From positions 186,001 to 250,000 of the forward strand of contig CAVYUP010000006.1 of assembly GCA_963771705.1 (NCBI GenBank): a DNA stretch of 64,000 nt, read 5' to 3'. This document shows, in pieces, positions 1 through 8,095 of the stretch. The position numbers and the translations under genes were made by a program. Source of the DNA: DATFVA01 sp963771705 (GTDB lineage: Bacteria > Bacteroidota > Ignavibacteria > Ignavibacteriales > Ignavibacteriaceae). Position 1 is the first letter of the stretch, and every line of letters starts with the position of its first letter. The notes beneath the pieces were generated by a model that searched no databases, was not told the origin of the DNA, and saw only the letters and a list, made by a program, of their open reading frames with translations.

Positions 1-2644
1 ATCCCGGCAGATCTCTTAATGGATCATAGATGGGATCGAGCTTAAGCAGGTTGACAGAGAAGGAACCTGGTATTGAAAGAATAAAGTCTAGCTGCTTCAA
101 AGCCTGATCATAATTTCCTGTAAGCACATAGATCTTCGCAAGATCCCATTGACGGTAATATCCACGATAGGCTTCCTTGTCCAGCGGCAACAGCTCAATT
201 CCTTTTTTTCCTTCATATACTGCTTTATCGTTCAAGCCCATACCGGCATAAGTTATACCCAATGAGCTGTGGAATCTTTCATCTGACGGATTTTCCTTTA
301 TTAATTTTTCAAGCTGAACTCTGGAAGAATCAAAATAACTTTTAGAAAGAGCCGGCTGATTCTTGTATTTATATATTAGTCCAGCTATTTGCGTCCGTGG
401 TGTGTAATTAAACTGTCCTGTCTCATATTCCCGGCCTGAAGCATTCAGATCCCTGAGCGCCTTATCATAATTCCTGTTCATCATATCAACTAAAACAGGA
501 ATGTTCGGTGCTACGTCGAGATAATTATAGTCATTAACTTCGCTCAAAACCTGTGAAGCGGCTTTTGTATTATCTTTCCAGAGCAGCAGGTAATAGGCCT
601 CAATTACGCGGAGGGCGCTTACATCAGGACTAAGCTCAATGGCTTTCTTATAATACTTTATTGAATTACCGTAATCACGCAGAAGCGCATAAGTTTCACC
701 TGTATTACGGACATACTCAATAGATAAGGGGTCAAGCGTTACAGCTTTTAACATGTTCTTAATGCAATCTTCAAATTGACCCATTCTTCTGTATACTACA
801 GCCAGGCCAAAGGCCGCCTCTGCATTATTCGGCTGAGTGTCGCGTGCTTTCGTAAATTCTTCAATTGCTTTCCCGTAATCCAGTCGGCACCAGTAATAGA
901 AATAACCCAGGGCAAGATGCCCCTCGGCGAGATCCGGATCCAATTCAAAAGCCTTTTGCGCATTCTTAAATGCATTCTGTACATTTTCGGAGGACCGGTC
1001 ATAATAAAACCAGTAGTTTGAGGCCTGCATTCTCGACAGCTGCGAATAGGCAAGAGCAAAACCGGGGTCGAGCTCTATCGCTTTTTGGTAAAGCTTTATA
1101 CTGCTGTTGAAATCGGATTTCAGATAAGATCCCCTCGACTCATACGACAAGCCTCTTAAATAATAATCATATGCTTCAATATTATCAGTCGGTGCTTTTT
1201 GATTAACCCGGTCGGTTGAAAGAGATCCGCCAAGCTGATCAACAACCTTCTGTGCTATATCATTCTGAACATTAAAAATATCATCCAGCACTTTATCATA
1301 AGAATCAGACCAGGTAATAGTATTATCAGATACTCTGGTAAGCTGAGGTGTTATCCTTACGCGGCTCATTTTATCCTTATCTTTTGCCCACCTTATCGTA
1401 CCGCTTAGTATATAATTTACTCCGAGTTCCTTACCGATCTCCTTTGTACTCTTATTGGAGTTGGCAAGCTTTTCGGCGCTGCTGCGGGAGATAACGCCTA
1501 TGTTTCCGATAGAAGCGAGCTTACTTGTAATTTCTTCGGTAACACCATCAGCAAAATAATTTTCATCTTTAGAACCCAGATTTTCGAAAGGAAGTACTAC
1601 TATCATTTTACGGGTGTTATCAGGTTCAGCCTGTTCGACGCTTCTGCTGAAATAAAACCAGCCCGCGATTACTAAAATTATGACGGCCGCGGCAGCGGTT
1701 AAGATCCACTTCATCCCGATGTTCATTCCTCTCCGGTTTGGGGGACCTTCAGAACCCGGAACGGGCGTACCGGAGATGCTTTGCCCGGAGAAACCAGTGC
1801 CGGAGATACGTGAGGCGGATACACGGGATCCAGAATCACCCTTTAACAGCATCAGATCGGAATGCATTTCGCTTATAGTGCTGTATCTTGAGGAAGCATC
1901 CTTCGCGGTAGATTTCTTTATAATGGAATTTAATTCTTCAGGGATTTCGTTTATTTCAGGCAATTCATCATTTAAGATGGAATAGATTATAGCCTGTTCA
2001 TATTCCCCTTTAAAAGGACCAGCACCCGTGAGCATTTCATATAAAATTATTCCAAGAGCCCAGATATCAGTTCGCTGATCTATTGTTTCACCGCGTGTCT
2101 GTTCGGGAGACATATAAGCCGCAGTTCCCACAGTTGAACCGAATTTAGTAACTCCTGCTGAAGCTTTGGATTTGGCAAGACCAAAGTCGACGATCTTAAC
2201 CTCGCCGTATTTTGTTATCATTACATTAGCGGGCTTTACATCCCTATGAACTATACCGCCTTTATGAGCCCGTTCCAGACCGGACGCAATCTGAAGAGCT
2301 ATATTTACCGCCTCATCTACATCCAGCGAACCACGGCTGATCTTTTTCTTTAAAGTTTCCCCTTCATAAAATGCCATGACAATAAAGAGCCGGCCGTCTT
2401 CAGTCTTATTGATATCATATATAGTACAGATATTAGGATGATCGAGTGATGAAGCGGATTTTGCTTCAGTCATAAACCTTTCCTCAGCTTCTTCATCGGC
2501 GAGAAGGTGAGGCGGCAAAAATTTTAAGGCAACGATGCGGTCAAGTTTCTCATCCTTCGCCTTATAGACAACACCCATCCCCCCGCCCCCGGACTTTTCA
2601 AGAATCCTGTACTGATTTATTTTTTGGCCGATAAGGTCACTCAT
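1..2644 (-). CDS. Ser/Thr protein kinase with TolB/FlgO-like and TPR region (partial, C-terminus off the window)
   Basis: Hanks-type kinase at residues about 12-265, read directly from the minus strand: a glycine-rich loop after YRILEKS, catalytic Lys41 (VALKF), HRD-type loop VHRDVKPAN with Asp135, DFG Asp153 and the SPEQ activation-segment end. A single membrane helix (about 311-331, WILTAAAAVIILVIAGW) is followed by a FlgO/TolB-N-like domain (about 345-480; VVLPFENLG...ADGVTEEI), then TPR-like helices to the window edge, so the C-terminus is missing. The architecture places the kinase in the cytoplasm and the TPRs outside the membrane, unless the TolB-like part loops back. Start ATG at 2644 has an AAAGG about 8 nt upstream. 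It follows four same-strand genes (phosphatase, STAS, ABM, unknown), which suggests one regulatory operon. Kinase assignment is firm; the substrate is unknown. Confidence 0.93.
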   Translation of the reverse strand, partial: MSDLIGQKINQYRILEKSGGGGMGVVYKAKDEKLDRIVALKFLPPHLLADEEAEERFMTEAKSASSLDHPNICTIYDINKTEDGRLFIVMAFYEGETLKKKISRGSLDVDEAVNIALQIASGLERAHKGGIVHRDVKPANVMITKYGEVKIVDFGLAKSKASAGVTKFGSTVGTAAYMSPEQTRGETIDQRTDIWALGIILYEMLTGAGPFKGEYEQAIIYSILNDELPEINEIPEELNSIIKKSTAKDASSRYSTISEMHSDLMLLKGDSGSRVSASRISGTGFSGQSISGTPVPGSEGPPNRRGMNIGMKWILTAAAAVIILVIAGWFYFSRSVEQAEPDNTRKMIVVLPFENLGSKDENYFADGVTEEITSKLASIGNIGVISRSSAEKLANSNKSTKEIGKELGVNYILSGTIRWAKDKDKMSRVRITPQLTRVSDNTITWSDSYDKVLDDIFNVQNDIAQKVVDQLGGSLSTDRVNQKAPTDNIEAYDYYLRGLSYESRGSYLKSDFNSSIKLYQKAIELDPGFALAYSQLSRMQASNYWFYYDRSSENVQNAFKNAQKAFELDPDLAEGHLALGYFYYWCRLDYGKAIEEFTKARDTQPNNAEAAFGLAVVYRRMGQFEDCIKNMLKAVTLDPLSIEYVRNTGETYALLRDYGNSIKYYKKAIELSPDVSALRVIEAYYLLLWKDNTKAASQVLSEVNDYNYLDVAPNIPVLVDMMNRNYDKALRDLNASGREYETGQFNYTPRTQIAGLIYKYKNQPALSKSYFDSSRVQLEKLIKENPSDERFHSSLGITYAGMGLNDKAVYEGKKGIELLPLDKEAYRGYYRQWDLAKIYVLTGNYDQALKQLDFILSIPGSFSVNLLKLDPIYDPLRDLPG

Positions 2645-2719
2645 ACAATTCGCCTTTAATATTTAAGTAAGGCCGAGCCTATAAGATCAGGATCGCCTCA
2701 GGTAACAGATTCTACAAAA

Positions 2720-3064
2720 TCAATTAATTGATTTATAAGAGAAGTAAAAAACTTTACTGATTTTACTGGTTATAAGATTATTGCCGAATTCGGTACAGAG
2801 TCCCGGTGCCGCAATAATATCAGTTTTAATTGCTGTACCGCCCCAGGTACATCCGCGGATATTTATCTTATAAGGTGAAAGATTCTGGCTGTCGAACCAT
2901 CCTCCGGAAACAAGGTATTCCCCGGTATTTATTACTTTGATAACATAGACCGAGTTAAGGGTTTTCAGGTAGACGAGGTCTCCAAACTCCAGCTTATGTT
3001 TATACAGAAGCGGGAATTCGCTTACGATTTCCGTCAGATTGCTGAGTTCAAATCCTATCCGCAT
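2720..3064 (-). CDS. uncharacterised 114-aa protein in the kinase/phosphatase operon
   Basis: A small soluble protein without signal peptide or membrane segment that I do not recognise. It is beta-rich by eye: a valine/tyrosine-rich core (VYVIKVINTGEYLVSGGWF) in the middle, a GCTWGG stretch with the single paired-looking Cys near residue 71, and a second Cys near 89. It starts 17 nt after the ABM-domain gene and ends 75 nt before the kinase gene, all on the same strand, so co-transcription is likely. The compact spacing and the lack of a better overlapping frame support it as a real gene. No good ribosome-binding site is visible upstream of ATG 3064, so it may rely on translational coupling. 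Function unknown. Confidence 0.7.
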   Translation of the reverse strand: MRIGFELSNLTEIVSEFPLLYKHKLEFGDLVYLKTLNSVYVIKVINTGEYLVSGGWFDSQNLSPYKINIRGCTWGGTAIKTDIIAAPGLCTEFGNNLITSKISKVFYFSYKSIN

Positions 3065-3081
3065 TTTGAATTACGTTTTGT

Positions 3082-3837
3082 TTAATAAAAATTTTTACCT
3101 GTAACTATATTATATCTTTCAACCTTCATGTCTTCAGAAGTTTTTATATTCGCATCATAATCCCTTTCGAGGGCCATCTTCCACCTGTAGAACTGGGAGA
3201 AGGTATGAGATATTTTATCAACGAGTTCCCTGAACTTGCCTGAGCTTTCATAGAGATCCGTATCGTTTTTACTATCCCATATAGTAACGGAAATAAAAGC
3301 GTTAGCATCCTGGGTACTGCGGGTGAGGTAAGCATATTTGCAGCCCCGGATATTGAGCAGTTCGGGAATAATTTCACCGGTAAATATTTCCTCAAATTCT
3401 TTTACCTTTCCCTCCTGGATAGACAAAGAAACGATCCGGACATAGAAACGGGAATCAATTTTATCCCTGCCGGTCTTATCTCCGTGGGCCTGAACAGCAA
3501 ACTTTTTTATAACAGGTTCTTCTGACACCTGTTTGTATTCAAGTTCCAGGTTTTCCGACAACTGAATTTTCCATTCGGATGAATTCTGCAGGTAAGGTCT
3601 TACTTTAGAGAGGAGTTCTTCATACACTCCGCTTCTCTCGTAATTTTCAGCCTGTTCCTGTTTATCCCACAGGGTAAGCGAGATGAACTCGCTTTCCTCA
3701 GATCCGTTTTCAATTAATCCAGCGAACCTGCATCCCGGAGTTTTCTGCAGTCTGCCGATAATATCATCCTGGTAAACTTCGCGAAACCTGTCAATCTCTT
3801 CTTTTTCAACTTTTAATTGTACCAGACGCATAAACAT
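3082..3837 (-). CDS. tandem antibiotic-biosynthesis-monooxygenase (ABM) domain protein
   Basis: Two homologous halves, each a dimeric alpha-beta-barrel of the ABM type. The first spans about residues 1-90 (VQLKVEKEEIDRFREVY...PGCRFAGLIEN...ISLTLWDKQEQAENYERS) and the second about 128-225 (VSLSIQEGKVKEFEEIF...RGCKYAYLTRS...ISVTIWDSKNDTDLYESS). The repeated pattern of a P/RGC turn, an I-S-x-T-x-W-D strand and a Y-E-x-S-G helix makes the internal duplication plain. A single polypeptide could fold as an intramolecular pseudo-dimer. Family members range from quinol monooxygenases to haem-degrading enzymes to ligand-binding stress proteins, and no diagnostic catalytic residue lets me choose. The gene starts 6 nt after the STAS gene stop, and its AGGAG site lies in the last codons of that gene, which suggests translational coupling. 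Confidence 0.85.
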   Translation of the reverse strand: MFMRLVQLKVEKEEIDRFREVYQDDIIGRLQKTPGCRFAGLIENGSEESEFISLTLWDKQEQAENYERSGVYEELLSKVRPYLQNSSEWKIQLSENLELEYKQVSEEPVIKKFAVQAHGDKTGRDKIDSRFYVRIVSLSIQEGKVKEFEEIFTGEIIPELLNIRGCKYAYLTRSTQDANAFISVTIWDSKNDTDLYESSGKFRELVDKISHTFSQFYRWKMALERDYDANIKTSEDMKVERYNIVTGKNFY

Positions 3838-3843
3838 AGAAAT

Positions 3844-4182
3844 TCATCTCCTTTCAAAACTTTGTGCCGCTTCATCAACTGTAGGGTACAGCTCAAAGAT
3901 CTGATTCAGCTTTGTTATTGAAAGCAGTCCCTGAATCTTATTTGTTACATTCGCCAGTTTCAATGTACCGCCATTATCTTTTACCTTAGAGAATCCGCTA
4001 ATGAGAATTCCCATTCCTGAACTATTTAAAACGGTAATGCCGCTTAAGTCGACAATTATATTCTTTTTTCCCTGATCCAGCAGGGTGCCCAGAGTCCTAT
4101 CCATACGAGCCGCCAGGGGACCCCCGACAAGTTTTCCCTTCAACTCAATTATCACTGCTCCATACTGTTCCCTGATATTCAT
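3844..4182 (-). CDS. STAS-domain anti-sigma factor antagonist
   Basis: A single STAS domain filling 112 residues: N-terminal strands (IREQYGAVIIELKGKL), a central VDLSGITVLNSSGMG loop holding the Ser54/Ser55 pair expected to be phosphorylated, and a C-terminal VTNKIQGLLSITKL helix region. I chose ATG 4182 over the GTG at 4194 because GAGG sits 6-7 nt before it and the family usually starts close to the first strand. Such proteins switch between phosphorylated (inactive) and dephosphorylated (partner-binding) states. The gene immediately upstream in the operon encodes a SpoIIE-type phosphatase that could dephosphorylate it. The matching kinase could be the RsbW-like protein at 58.4 kb or the Hanks kinase downstream; this is inference. 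Confidence 0.92.
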   Translation of the reverse strand: MNIREQYGAVIIELKGKLVGGPLAARMDRTLGTLLDQGKKNIIVDLSGITVLNSSGMGILISGFSKVKDNGGTLKLANVTNKIQGLLSITKLNQIFELYPTVDEAAQSFERR

Positions 4183-4210
4183 TCCAACCCTCACTAAAAA
4201 AGGTTATGGA

Positions 4211-5506
4211 TTATTTCACTCGTTTTATTATTACCATCGTAATATCGTCAGACTGAGGAGCACCTTTCGTAAATGTCTCAACGTCTTTAAATATTTCTTT
4301 AATCATTTCATCAGCAGAGAGATGCAGATTTTTTTTAACAGCATTCTCGAGTCTTTCTTCGCCGTATTCCTCATCTGAAAAGTTCATTGCTTCAGTAACA
4401 CCATCTGAGTAAAGGATAAACACGTCATCATTAGTGAAGTTAACGGAATCCTCTTCATAGGCGTAATCAGGGATCATTCCTACGATGATTCCTCCCTTGC
4501 TCAATCGCAGCGGTTCCTTACCGGGGGAGAAAAGATACGGACTATTATGTCCCGCATTGCAGTAAGTAAGGCGATGTTGATCTTTATTGAGGATAGAATA
4601 AAAAAGAGTAGCATACCTGGTAGAATCGGTATTATGATATAAGATGGTGTTAGCAAAGGAAACCGAATCCTTACACTCACTTCCAACGAAGGCCTGCCCT
4701 CTTAAAGAAGCCTGCAGGTTTGCCATAAGAAGCGAAGCGGGGATACCTTTACCGGAGATATCACCGAGGCAGAAAGCAATTCTACCGTCCTTAAGGGAAA
4801 TAAAATCATAGTAGTCGCCCCCGACCTCCTTAGCTGGGACACTTTTACCGGCAAACTGGTAATCATCACTGAAAGGTGTTTCTTTAGGAAGCAGATTTTC
4901 CTGAATATTTTTTGCAACTCTCATTTCCTCCTGGATATGCTGAAGAGCCTGTTCTTCGAGGTAAAGTCTTGCGTTCTCGATAATTTGTGCAGATTGGGCT
5001 GCAATAATTGATAATAGTCTCTGATCATTCGATGTAAACCCCGAATTATCATGTTTATTAAAAACATTAATAATCCCGGTCATTCTTCCTTTAAGCATTA
5101 AAGGTACTCCGAGCAGAGACCTGATAGTGATCTTATCATCAGGCGAAAGCTTAAACCTGCTGTCGGTCTCAAGGTCATTAACCAGCAGCGGGGATTTATT
5201 TTTGAGCATCCAGCCGGTAAGCTGAGCATCGAGTCGATACGGGAGTGAGTTAATCACTGAGTCCTGCTTCCTGATCATAGTGTGGAAAGGTTTATTCATA
5301 TCCTGTTCATTCAGGAGCATCACAGCTCCCTGCTCTACCCGGAGATGTTTCACACACTTATGAACGATGAGGTCGACTATCTTCTCAAGAGACTGAGTTG
5401 AGCTGATCGCAGTAGCGATATCATTTAGGATTGAAAGCTCTTCTACGGCAGCGCGAAGGCGGGTATTCTCTTCAATTAATTGATCTATGTTTTTTACCGG
5501 GTTCAA
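4211..5506 (-). CDS. GAF-domain PP2C/SpoIIE-type protein phosphatase (RsbU/RsbP-like)
   Basis: 431 aa: a short N-terminal coiled region (NIDQLIEENTRLRAAVEEL), a GAF sensor at about 40-180 (GAVMLLNEQ...LLGVPLMLKGRMTGIINVF), a helical linker (QHIQEEMRVAKNIQENLLP) and a SpoIIE/PP2C catalytic domain at about 210-431. The metal-binding aspartates are all in place: VGGDYYDF, GDISGKGIPA, YSDGVTEAM and QSDDITMV. The start is TTG at 5506, with AGGAAG five bases upstream and no alternative ATG nearby. It heads the five-gene minus-strand operon and most likely dephosphorylates the STAS protein encoded 28 nt downstream. The ligand of the GAF domain cannot be told from sequence. Confidence 0.95.
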   Translation of the reverse strand: MNPVKNIDQLIEENTRLRAAVEELSILNDIATAISSTQSLEKIVDLIVHKCVKHLRVEQGAVMLLNEQDMNKPFHTMIRKQDSVINSLPYRLDAQLTGWMLKNKSPLLVNDLETDSRFKLSPDDKITIRSLLGVPLMLKGRMTGIINVFNKHDNSGFTSNDQRLLSIIAAQSAQIIENARLYLEEQALQHIQEEMRVAKNIQENLLPKETPFSDDYQFAGKSVPAKEVGGDYYDFISLKDGRIAFCLGDISGKGIPASLLMANLQASLRGQAFVGSECKDSVSFANTILYHNTDSTRYATLFYSILNKDQHRLTYCNAGHNSPYLFSPGKEPLRLSKGGIIVGMIPDYAYEEDSVNFTNDDVFILYSDGVTEAMNFSDEEYGEERLENAVKKNLHLSADEMIKEIFKDVETFTKGAPQSDDITMVIIKRVK

Positions 5507-5649
5507 ATCGTCTTCCTAAATTGTTTCTGGCAGTTAAAGGACTCAGGACGAAACGGTATATACCGGAGAATCAGGGGAGATATATTACCTAATTAGCAAT
5601 TTTTTACGGGTATGAGGGAAGATAAGCAGAATTTAGTTTTAGATCAAAA

Positions 5650-6207
5650 TTAATATTTCCAGCACGTGATTATATGATCATTGACCATCCCGGTAGCCTG
5701 CATATGGGCATAACATATTGTAGTTCCAACAAATTTGAAACCTCTTTTTTTCAGGTCTTTGCTCATATTATCAGAAACCTCTGTACTAGCTGGTATTTCT
5801 TTAAGAGATTTGAATTTGTTTTTGACCGGTTTATAGTTAACAAACCGCCATATATATTTATCGAAACTGCCGAATTCCTTCTGAACCTTCAGGAAGGCCT
5901 CAGCGTTTGTTACAGCGGCCTCAATTTTTAATTTATTTCTTATTATTCCCGCGTCTTTAAGCAAAGAATTTATTTTCCTTTTACCATAGAGGGCAATGAG
6001 TTCCGGATCAAAATTATCGAACGCCTTCCTGAAATTTTCCCTTTTCTTCAGGATCGTAAGCCAGCTTAGTCCCGCCTGAAAACCCTCCAGAATAAGAAAC
6101 TCAAAAAGTTTCCTGTCATCGTGTACAGGGACACCCCATTCCTCATCATGATATTTAATATATAACGGATCAGATGTACTCCATCCGCAGCGGATCTTTT
6201 CTTTCAA
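5650..6207 (-). CDS. tag: DNA-3-methyladenine glycosylase I
   Basis: Removes N3-methyladenine from alkylated DNA as the first step of base excision repair in the cytoplasm. The protein is 185 aa, the normal length for Tag. Family hallmarks are visible: RCGW near the start, YHDEEWGVPVHDD, LILEGFQAGLSWLTIL with the conserved Glu41, and GFKFVGTTICYAHMQATGMVNDH. The four zinc ligands of the family appear as Cys7, His20, His178 and Cys182. The start is TTG at 6207; an in-frame stop lies a short way upstream and no ATG is available. It is monocistronic, with a 143-nt gap before the phosphatase operon and divergent from the GH47 gene. Confidence 0.96.
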   Translation of the reverse strand: MKEKIRCGWSTSDPLYIKYHDEEWGVPVHDDRKLFEFLILEGFQAGLSWLTILKKRENFRKAFDNFDPELIALYGKRKINSLLKDAGIIRNKLKIEAAVTNAEAFLKVQKEFGSFDKYIWRFVNYKPVKNKFKSLKEIPASTEVSDNMSKDLKKRGFKFVGTTICYAHMQATGMVNDHIITCWKY

Positions 6208-6376
6208 GTTTTTCTCTGCTATTAGTTGATCAGGTCCGCAATAATAACAAATCCATTATTTTCTTCCTAACCCTTTACAGGCAAAGAGAATCCAGAAGAT
6301 GATTCCTGATTTATTTCAGAATCTTTTTTTATACGTCCGGAGAGATTAAATTTATTATAATAAATATGGAATTATT

Positions 6377-7732
6377 ATGATGAAATTAGCTCTTCTGCTT
6401 GCGGCGGTACTTTTTCTTAATACTTCTCTTATTCCCCAGGTGAAAGGAAATGCTGATAAGAGAAATAATGCTGAAATTGTTAAGCAAGAATTTCTGCATG
6501 CGTGGAACGCGTATAAAAAATATGCATGGGGGAGCGACGAATTAAAGCCTGTAAGCAAAACAGGGCACGACTGGTACGGAACATCATTTTATATGACTCC
6601 TGTTGATGCATTTGATACAATGTTTCTGATGGGACTGAAGGATGAAGCTGCAGAGGCTAAAGAGTTAATATTAGATAAACTTAATTTCGATCACGATGTC
6701 TTCGTTCAGAACTTTGAGATAACCATCAGATTTCTTGGAGGGCTCCTTTCCGCATACGAATTTGACGGGGATAGTAGATTCCTTTATCTGGCGGAAGAAC
6801 TGGGGGAAAGACTACTTCCTGTTTTCGATTCAAAAACAGGGATGCCGTATGTAAATGTAAACCTCGTAACCGGTGAGACAAAGAATGAGATAAATAATCC
6901 TGCAGAAATTGGAACGCTGATGCTCGAATTCGGAATGCTGAGCAAACTGACGGGGAACAATATATTTTATGAAAAAGCAAAGAACGCCGTACAGCAGGTT
7001 TATAACCGAAGGTCGAAAATCGGACTGGTGGGCACTACAATTAATGTCAATACCGGTGAATGGCAGGATACAGAAAGTCATATCAGCGGAATGATCGATT
7101 CATATTATGAATATCTGCTCAAGAGCTGGCTTCTGTTCGGAGATAAAGATTTTAAGGTAATGTATGATTCAAGTATAGCCGCGGTTAACAGTTTTTTACC
7201 CGATACAGCAGAAGGCAGGCTTTGGTATGGGAAGGTCGATATGAATACCGGAAAGAGGACAAACACAACTTTCGGAGCGCTGGATGCTTTCCTTCCCGCT
7301 GTACTTTCACTCGGCGGTGATTTGGATCGGGCGAAGGATCTTCAGGGTTCCTGCTTTTATATGTGGGAACATTTTGGAGTTGAGCCGGAAGAATTCGATT
7401 ACAAAACAATGGAAGTTACATATCCGCAATACATTTTAAGACCGGAGAATATTGAATCAGCATATTACCTATATCATTTTACCGGTGACAGCCTGTATCT
7501 TAGAATGGGTGAGGTTTACCTTAAAAGCATAATGGATTACTGCAGACTGGATGAGGGGTATACCTCACTGCAGAGCGTTATCACGAAGCAGAAAGGTGAC
7601 AAAATGCCAAGCTTTTTCCTGGCAGAAACTCTGAAATATCTATATCTGCTATTTACTGACGAAAATGTAATCGATTTTAATAAGGTAATTTTTAATACAG
7701 AAGCACATCCGCTGAAGAAAAAGCACTATTGA
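6377..7732 (+). CDS. glycoside hydrolase family 47 (class I alpha-1,2-mannosidase-like), secreted
   Basis: 451 aa with a signal peptide (residues 1-25, ending about VKGNA) and one GH47 (alpha/alpha)7-barrel. Family signatures: DWYGTSFYMTPVDAFDTMFL, FEITIRFLGGLLSAY, SGMIDSYYEYLLKSW, LRPENIESAYYLYHFTGD, SFFLAETLKYLYLLF and the terminal FNTEAHPL. The three acidic active-site positions correspond to Glu114, Asp241 and Glu357, and Thr441 matches the residue that coordinates the essential calcium. GH47 enzymes trim alpha-1,2-linked mannose and are typical of the eukaryotic secretory pathway; bacterial members are uncommon. All key residues are kept, so activity is likely. The gene stands alone and ends 1 nt from the convergent 58-aa gene. 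Periplasmic or extracellular location is inferred from the signal peptide; there is no T9SS sorting domain. Confidence 0.93.
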   Translation: MMKLALLLAAVLFLNTSLIPQVKGNADKRNNAEIVKQEFLHAWNAYKKYAWGSDELKPVSKTGHDWYGTSFYMTPVDAFDTMFLMGLKDEAAEAKELILDKLNFDHDVFVQNFEITIRFLGGLLSAYEFDGDSRFLYLAEELGERLLPVFDSKTGMPYVNVNLVTGETKNEINNPAEIGTLMLEFGMLSKLTGNNIFYEKAKNAVQQVYNRRSKIGLVGTTINVNTGEWQDTESHISGMIDSYYEYLLKSWLLFGDKDFKVMYDSSIAAVNSFLPDTAEGRLWYGKVDMNTGKRTNTTFGALDAFLPAVLSLGGDLDRAKDLQGSCFYMWEHFGVEPEEFDYKTMEVTYPQYILRPENIESAYYLYHFTGDSLYLRMGEVYLKSIMDYCRLDEGYTSLQSVITKQKGDKMPSFFLAETLKYLYLLFTDENVIDFNKVIFNTEAHPLKKKHY

Positions 7733-7733
7733 A

Positions 7734-7910
7734 TTAAACCACGTTATGCTGGAGTATATACAGGTAATGTCCGATATAGTAAGGCCAGATTAAAATTCCG
7801 AGTACCGCATTCCAGAAAGTGAGATCGAGGAAGCCGATAGAGAACAGCCAGCCCATTATCCAGAACATCCCTCCCGCATCGGAGTGCACATTTATTTTTC
7901 TGTCTTTCAT
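7734..7910 (-). CDS. small membrane protein, 58 aa
   Basis: A reading frame from ATG 7910 to TAA 7734 encoding a 58-residue protein that begins MKDRKINVHSDAGG and continues with FWIMGWLFSIGFLDLTFW and ILIWPYYIGHYLY. It has one or two hydrophobic helices, many Trp/Tyr residues at helix ends, and a hydrophilic N-terminus. The FWIMGWLFSIG...LTFW...IWPYYIG pattern is typical of a widespread family of tiny inner-membrane proteins without assigned function. It converges on the GH47 gene with a 1-nt gap. Compositional character, hydrophobic patterning and a clean start and stop support it as real; no strong ribosome site is visible. Confidence 0.75.
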   Translation of the reverse strand: MKDRKINVHSDAGGMFWIMGWLFSIGFLDLTFWNAVLGILIWPYYIGHYLYILQHNVV

Positions 7911-8095
7911 ATTTGCACCGGCAGATTAAGTTTATGATAAATGACATTAAAAACATAAAAAAAGACAGCGGCATAGGCAAGAAACTTGTTAAAAAAACCT
8001 CAATTTTGAACCTTCACAGGATATCGAAATCTTTGAAATGATAAAATTTCAAATTAAATTTTACCAACATAATTTTAAATATACGGGGAGGCAAA

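Noticed and set aside
7744..7980. 78-aa minus-strand frame
   Set aside because: Out of frame with the much more protein-like 58-aa membrane protein at 7734-7910 on the same strand.
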